Positions 6,232-9,731 of a stretch of DNA of 9,731 nucleotides are shown here, piece by piece. The notes below the pieces were generated by a model. That model saw only the letters and a program-made list of their open reading frames with translations. It searched no databases and was not told the DNA's origin. Origin of the DNA: Actinomycetes bacterium. Lineage in GTDB: Bacteria > Actinomycetota > Acidimicrobiia > Acidimicrobiales > Palsa-688. The DNA is taken from NCBI GenBank assembly GCA_021798075.1, contig JAJZYO010000052.1, forward strand, positions 1 to 9,731, given 5' to 3'. How positions within the stretch are numbered: the stretch's first letter is position 1; each line of letters opens with the position of its first letter. A program made the position numbers and the translations under genes.

Positions 6232-7499
6232 CAATTGGCCTCCTGTCCGAAAAAGGGGAGCCCGCCTATGCGTACGAGCTCTCCCCCCTTAGTGAAGACG
6301 GCTCGTGCCGGGCCGCTTACCACTTCATAGCCGGCGGCCTTTGCCGTCTCGACGAGAGGCGCGGTCACAGCTAGGTGTGTGACTTCCAGCGTGTTGGCGG
6401 CGGCGGCGATACGCGTGCCGTTGCCTACCACAGAGGCGAGAGCGAGCGATATGGCCTCGGCGTCGCTCTTCGCCACGATGGGCAGTCGCGCCGCAGACAG
6501 CGACTTGGAGGCCATAGCGTTGGCGTAGGTGGCTCCCCAGTCGATCTTGCCCCTTAGCCGCTCGGTCACGATGTCGGCGGCCCCGACCCCGATGGCGTTG
6601 CCTCCGGAGTCGTCGCGGAGGTCGAGGACCGCGAGGCGGCCCGTTCGCGTCGGCGCCGGCAGGTCTTCGTAGGGGAAACGACCCGTCACGTTGGGGTCCA
6701 TGCCCGCCCCGGACACGGTCTTGCCGAGCTCTCTGAGGACGAGCACGTCGAGCTCGGCGAAGGGCAGCGATCCGAACCGCTCCCACGCCTTTTTGAGGAG
6801 CTCTTCATCGCGCTCGAGCAAGCGCTCCCCGGGCACGACTTCTGCTAGGGCCAAGCGGTGCCAAGAGTCCTCGACGAGGGCGAGGGCGAAGGGCACCCTT
6901 AGCGCGCCGAGGACGCTCCGGAGTGCCTCAGGGAGCACGCTCGCGAAGGCGCCGAAGCCGGCGCTGTGAAGGCTCGAGGCACCAAGCTCCTTGCCGAGGC
7001 CGATCGTGAGCATCTTGGTGATGCCGCTCTCCACCGGCGCCCTGAAGTCGGTATGGGGCTTGACCCGGCTGATAGGTACGACCGCATCGCACGCGAGGGC
7101 GGCTTTGGCCAGGTAAACCGTTTGCCCGCTGCTCAAGCGCCCGACCTCTGTCACCTCCATTGAGGGGTCCACCGGCACGCCGAGGTCGCTCGGGTGCACC
7201 CCGAGCTCGCGGAGCACCTCGACTTGGCCCGGCGCCGTTGCGCCGCCGTGGGAACCCATAGCCGGGACGAGCACCGGGTTGGCACCTCCCGCCGAGAGCG
7301 CGCGGACAACGGTCTCCACGACCTCTGGGAGCCTCGAGATCCCTCGGCTGCCCACGGCAACGCCGACGCGCGCCCCCTTTGGCAGCTTCTCTCGGGAGAA
7401 ATGGGCAAGCTCTTCTCGGAGCGGGGCGAGGTCAAGTTGCCACGGGGGGGCTGGGCGGCGGAGCTCTGTCCACTCCACGTCCACTGCGCCAGCGATCAC
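6231..7499 (-). CDS. LarA-like protein (nickel-dependent racemase/epimerase superfamily, DUF2088)
   Basis: First gene of the four-gene operon. LarA and its homologues racemise or epimerise 2-hydroxyacids by hydride transfer through a nickel-pincer nucleotide cofactor attached to a lysine. The 422-residue product shows VGVAVGSRGISRLPE (45-59), VLVPAMGSHGGATAPGQ (76-92), ISRVKPHTDF (143-152), GITKMLTIGLGKELGASSLH (159-178) and, in the C-terminal domain, LDLRDDSGGNAIGVGAADIV (292-311) and the ANAMASKSL segment. His84 and His149 fit the positions of the two catalytic histidines, and Lys162 and His178 are 16 apart, as are the cofactor lysine and nickel-binding histidine of Lactobacillus plantarum LarA (184 and 200, from memory). 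The start is GTG 7499; no Shine-Dalgarno precedes it, and a -10-like TAGTTT ends 6 nt upstream, so the mRNA may be leaderless. No LarB, LarC or LarE gene for the cofactor is in the window. Known homologues act on lactate, malate, other hydroxyacids or gluconate; the sugar context makes an aldonate-type substrate attractive but unproven. Confidence 0.85.
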   Translation of the reverse strand: MIAGAVDVEWTELRRPAPPWQLDLAPLREELAHFSREKLPKGARVGVAVGSRGISRLPEVVETVVRALSAGGANPVLVPAMGSHGGATAPGQVEVLRELGVHPSDLGVPVDPSMEVTEVGRLSSGQTVYLAKAALACDAVVPISRVKPHTDFRAPVESGITKMLTIGLGKELGASSLHSAGFGAFASVLPEALRSVLGALRVPFALALVEDSWHRLALAEVVPGERLLERDEELLKKAWERFGSLPFAELDVLVLRELGKTVSGAGMDPNVTGRFPYEDLPAPTRTGRLAVLDLRDDSGGNAIGVGAADIVTERLRGKIDWGATYANAMASKSLSAARLPIVAKSDAEAISLALASVVGNGTRIAAAANTLEVTHLAVTAPLVETAKAAGYEVVSGPARAVFTKGGELVRIGGLPFFGQEAN

Positions 7500-7505
7500 G
7501 AGCCC

Positions 7506-7511
7506 AAACTA
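7506..7511 (-). promoter_or_regulatory. Candidate -10 box of the LarA-led operon
   Basis: The minus strand reads TAGTTT (TANNNT pattern) followed by six nucleotides and then the GTG start at 7499, the spacing expected when transcription begins at the start codon. A weak -35-like GACAAG lies 17 nt further upstream (+ strand 7529-7534). This is pattern matching on a short region and needs start-site mapping. Confidence 0.4.
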
Positions 7512-7527
7512 GCCTGGCAGCGGCTAG
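7509..7527. promoter_or_regulatory. Inverted repeat, candidate shared operator
   Basis: CTAGCC (7509-7514), seven bases, then GGCTAG (7522-7527): perfect 6-bp arms with 19 bp overall. It sits in the middle of the 41-bp gap between the LarA-like gene and the aminotransferase. Its left arm overlaps the TAGTTT box of the operon, and its right arm overlaps TAGCCT (7525-7530), a possible -10 for the aminotransferase. A protein bound here could silence both directions. The LacI-family protein of the operon is the obvious candidate, although the repeat lacks the CG-centred form usual for LacI operators. Confidence 0.4.
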
Positions 7528-7540
7528 CCTTGTCGCCTAC

Positions 7541-8929
7541 ATGTCGTTCGAGCTAGCGAAGGTACTAGAGGCCCATAAGGGTCAAAACTTCCGGCTGCAC
7601 TCGCGCTACATCTCTCCCCAGCTACCGAAGGTGCTGGAGACCCTCAAGTTCGACAGGTTCTACGTCCGCGGCGAGGGGTGTTATCTCTACGACGACAAGG
7701 ACCGCCAGTACCTCGACTTCCTTGCCGGCTTTGGCGTGTTCGCGCTTGGACGAGCTCACCCGGTGGTCACGCGGGCGCTCCACGAGGCGCTCGATGCCGA
7801 GCTGCCCAACCTGGTGCAGATGGACTGCGCCCTCCTGCCCGGGGTTTTGGCCCAAGCCCTCATCGAGCGTACGCACCCCGGGATAGAGCGTGTTTTTTTC
7901 ACCAACTCCGGCGCGGAGGCCGTCGAGAGCGCGATCAAGTTCGCGCGCTGCGCCACGAAGCGCGAGCGCGTCATCTACTGCGACCACGCCTTTCACGGCC
8001 TCACGACCGGGGCGCTCTCCCTGAACGGCGGCGAGGAGTTCCGCCGGGGCTTCGGCTCGCTCCTGCCGGGTTGTAGCCGGGTCCCCTTCGGCGATGCCGA
8101 CGCGCTCGAGGCCGAGCTTCGCGCCGGCGACGTGGCTGCGTTCGTGGCCGAACCCATCCAGGGAAAGGGCGTCTACATGGCGCCTGGGGAGTACTGGGCG
8201 CGGGCACAGGAGCTTTGCCGTAAGTACAAGACGCTGTTCGTGACCGACGAGGTCCAGACTGGTTTCGGCCGCACCGGATCGATGTTCTGCTACGAGCACT
8301 GGGGCCTTCAGCCGGACATCGTGACCGTCTCCAAGGCCCTGTCGGGCGGCTACGTGCCCGTCGGGGCGATGATGTGCTCGGCCAAGGTCTCTGATGCTGT
8401 CTACAGTTCGATGGACAGGGCTGTGGTGCACTCTTCGACCTTCAGCACCAACCAGCTGGCTATGGTCGCGGGTTTGGCGACGCTCCAGGTTTTCGAGGAC
8501 GAGGACATCGTCGACCGGTCCCGGCGCATGGGTGAGGCCCTCACCAAGGCGCTTGCGCCGCTGGTCGAGCGCCACGAGTACCTCCACGAGGTCCGCGGTA
8601 AGGGCCTGATGGTGGGGCTCGTCTTTGGCGAGCCGACCTCCGGCTCCCTTCGTAGGCGCTGGAGGGCGCTCGAGGCCATGAGGACCGGCATGTTCTCGCA
8701 GATGGTCGTGGTGCCCCTCTTCCAACGGCACCGTGTCCTCACTCAGGTGGCCGCCGACAACGTCAACGTCGTCAAGCTTCTCCCGCCCCTCGTTGTCGGC
8801 GAGGAGCAGGTCGACTACTTCGTCGACGCTCTCGACGACGTGCTGACGAGCGCCGAGAAGGGAAACGACCTGCTCTTCGAGTTTGGCACGACGCTTGCCA
8901 AGGGGACGTTCCGCCGGGCGCTGTCCTAG
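7541..8929 (+). CDS. Class III PLP-dependent aminotransferase
   Basis: Cytoplasmic pyridoxal-phosphate transaminase of the ornithine/acetylornithine/4-aminobutyrate type (fold type I, class III). The product is 462 residues from ATG 7541. Seen: FTNSGAEAVESAIKFAR (120-136) for phosphate binding, YCDHAFHGLTTGALSLNG (146-163), VAEPIQGKG (202-210), VTDEVQTGFGRTG (234-246) with Asp236 contacting the PLP nitrogen, and TVSKALSGGYVPVGA (262-276) with Lys265 as the Schiff-base lysine. HSSTFSTN (297-304) completes the site. The N-terminal 40 residues and the tail after about 440 exceed the minimal core, as in a subgroup annotated broadly as aspartate aminotransferase family; the hopanoid-linked HpnO proteins look similar, though no hopanoid genes are here. 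The frame is open further upstream to at least 7379, but that part overlaps the divergent gene and does not look like this family. There is no Shine-Dalgarno before ATG 7541. Amino donor and acceptor are unknown. Confidence 0.92.
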   Translation: MSFELAKVLEAHKGQNFRLHSRYISPQLPKVLETLKFDRFYVRGEGCYLYDDKDRQYLDFLAGFGVFALGRAHPVVTRALHEALDAELPNLVQMDCALLPGVLAQALIERTHPGIERVFFTNSGAEAVESAIKFARCATKRERVIYCDHAFHGLTTGALSLNGGEEFRRGFGSLLPGCSRVPFGDADALEAELRAGDVAAFVAEPIQGKGVYMAPGEYWARAQELCRKYKTLFVTDEVQTGFGRTGSMFCYEHWGLQPDIVTVSKALSGGYVPVGAMMCSAKVSDAVYSSMDRAVVHSSTFSTNQLAMVAGLATLQVFEDEDIVDRSRRMGEALTKALAPLVERHEYLHEVRGKGLMVGLVFGEPTSGSLRRRWRALEAMRTGMFSQMVVVPLFQRHRVLTQVAADNVNVVKLLPPLVVGEEQVDYFVDALDDVLTSAEKGNDLLFEFGTTLAKGTFRRALS

Positions 8930-9711
8930 GTCGGGGGCCCTTCGCCGGCCCCCTCTGCGGGTGCGCCCACCTTGGTCGTCGGGCGGCGCTGCCGCCACTT
9001 TCGCTGAGGGCCCGCCGGAGCTTGTTCTGTCTCGCCCGGTAAGGGTTGGGGAGGGGCAGCGGCCAAGGGCCCGGGCGGGTTGTCCGACGGGAGCTGGCCG
9101 ATGCCGGCCGCGAGCATGGCCGAGTTGGGGATTTTGAGCAGGCCGTCTTCCATGTGGAGGGTCACGTAGGTAAGGCTCATCTCCCATACCCAGGCGTCGA
9201 AGATGCCTCCGAGCGACCCCGCTCGCACTCTTATGTGGTCACCCACCTTGAAAGGACGGGCCACGAGCAGCACGAGGCCGGCAAAGACGTTGCCGAGGCT
9301 CTGCTGGGCGGCTATGCCGAGCACGACGCCAGCCAGACCGGCCCCGACCAGGATCTTTTCGACTGAGACCTGCAGCACGGCGAGCACGGAAAAGAGCACG
9401 AACAGGTAGCCGACGCCAGCCGAGATCACTCTGACTGCCCCGGATGCCGCGGGCGCCCCCTGCTCGACCACCAGGTTGTGGAGCGCGCTGGACAGGCGCG
9501 ACGAAGCGACCACGCCGAACAGGAGGAGCGCCGCCGCGCTCGACCATTCGATGATCTTCGGGTTGAGGCCGTTACCTTCGAGCTTCCCGAGGTCGGAGCC
9601 GACAACGAGCGCTGCCAGGGCGACCACGCCAGATGCGACCCCGACCGACCAGTTGTGCTTTCGGAAGTGCCTGAGGGATGCCAGCCCTCCCGATGCTAAC
9701 GGCTTGTGCAC
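8926..9711 (-). CDS. MscS-family mechanosensitive ion channel, short form
   Basis: Membrane channel of the small-conductance mechanosensitive family, normally opening under hypo-osmotic shock. The 261-residue product has membrane segments at about 22-38, 55-72 and 91-115, then the pore helix and its continuation LVGAGLAGVVLGIAAQQSLG (121-140) with NVFAGLVLLVARPFKVGDHI (141-160). The beta domain follows, ending in DGLLKIPNSAML (189-200). After about residue 206 there is only a Pro/Ala/Gly/Arg-rich tail, so the usual C-terminal alpha/beta domain that forms the cytoplasmic cage is absent. The start is GTG 9711: an in-frame TGA at 9715-9717 excludes a longer product, but the nearby GAGGT is too close to be a good ribosome-binding site. 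The gene converges on the aminotransferase gene with a 4-bp overlap. No functional link to the sugar genes is apparent. Confidence 0.88.
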   Translation of the reverse strand: MHKPLASGGLASLRHFRKHNWSVGVASGVVALAALVVGSDLGKLEGNGLNPKIIEWSSAAALLLFGVVASSRLSSALHNLVVEQGAPAASGAVRVISAGVGYLFVLFSVLAVLQVSVEKILVGAGLAGVVLGIAAQQSLGNVFAGLVLLVARPFKVGDHIRVRAGSLGGIFDAWVWEMSLTYVTLHMEDGLLKIPNSAMLAAGIGQLPSDNPPGPLAAAPPQPLPGETEQAPAGPQRKWRQRRPTTKVGAPAEGAGEGPPT

Positions 9712-9731
9712 ACCTCACCCGCTGGCTCGAC

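Noticed and set aside
7379..7540. Upstream extension of the aminotransferase frame
   Set aside because: It lies antisense to the LarA-like gene, is not family-like, and would add 54 residues before a natural N-terminus at ATG 7541.
7622..9187. 521-codon open frame on the minus strand, opposite the aminotransferase
   Set aside because: It is antisense to a strongly supported class III aminotransferase and runs on into the channel gene. Its translation is rich in Arg, His and Gly with no recognisable domain, which is typical of long shadow frames in high-GC codon-biased DNA.

Overview
The window is high-GC bacterial chromosomal DNA, densely coding, with frequent GTG starts and long spurious antisense frames. 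A luciferase-like oxidoreductase of the type that often uses coenzyme F420, together with the base composition and first genes of transcripts that lack Shine-Dalgarno sequences, suggests a high-GC actinobacterium or a related lineage. The genus cannot be fixed from the sequence.

Layout. Positions 1-3006 (+) hold three genes of a CUT1-type carbohydrate ABC importer: a solute-binding protein cut by the left edge, then a MalF-type and a MalG-type permease that overlap by 11 bp. No ATPase gene is present. Positions 3065-7499 (-) hold a compact four-gene operon, read right to left: a LarA-like (nickel-dependent racemase/epimerase superfamily) protein, a luciferase-like flavin/F420 oxidoreductase, a LacI-family repressor and a PfkB-family sugar kinase. 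The first junction is a TGATG stop/start overlap, the second a 14-bp overlap, and the third a 22-nt gap. A class III PLP aminotransferase (7541-8929, +) is transcribed divergently from the operon across only 41 bp. A short MscS-type channel (8926-9711, -) converges on it, and their two stop codons share one CTAG.

How the genes may work together. The importer, repressor, kinase, racemase-like protein and oxidoreductase look like a substrate-induced catabolic module for a sugar or sugar acid (uptake, C2 epimerisation or redox change, phosphorylation). The substrate is unknown. The aminotransferase shares the regulatory region with the operon and may be co-controlled. The channel is probably unrelated.

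Most notable points: the LacI gene has no ATG, GTG or TTG start that preserves its DNA-binding domain, but has a CTG placed 6 nt after a perfect AAGAGGAGG; the 41-bp divergent region carries an inverted repeat overlapping two candidate -10 boxes, and neither flanking gene has a Shine-Dalgarno sequence; and the kinase has a short pentapeptide repeat at its N-terminus. No RNA genes, CRISPR arrays, insertion sequences or gene-free stretches over 300 bases were seen.
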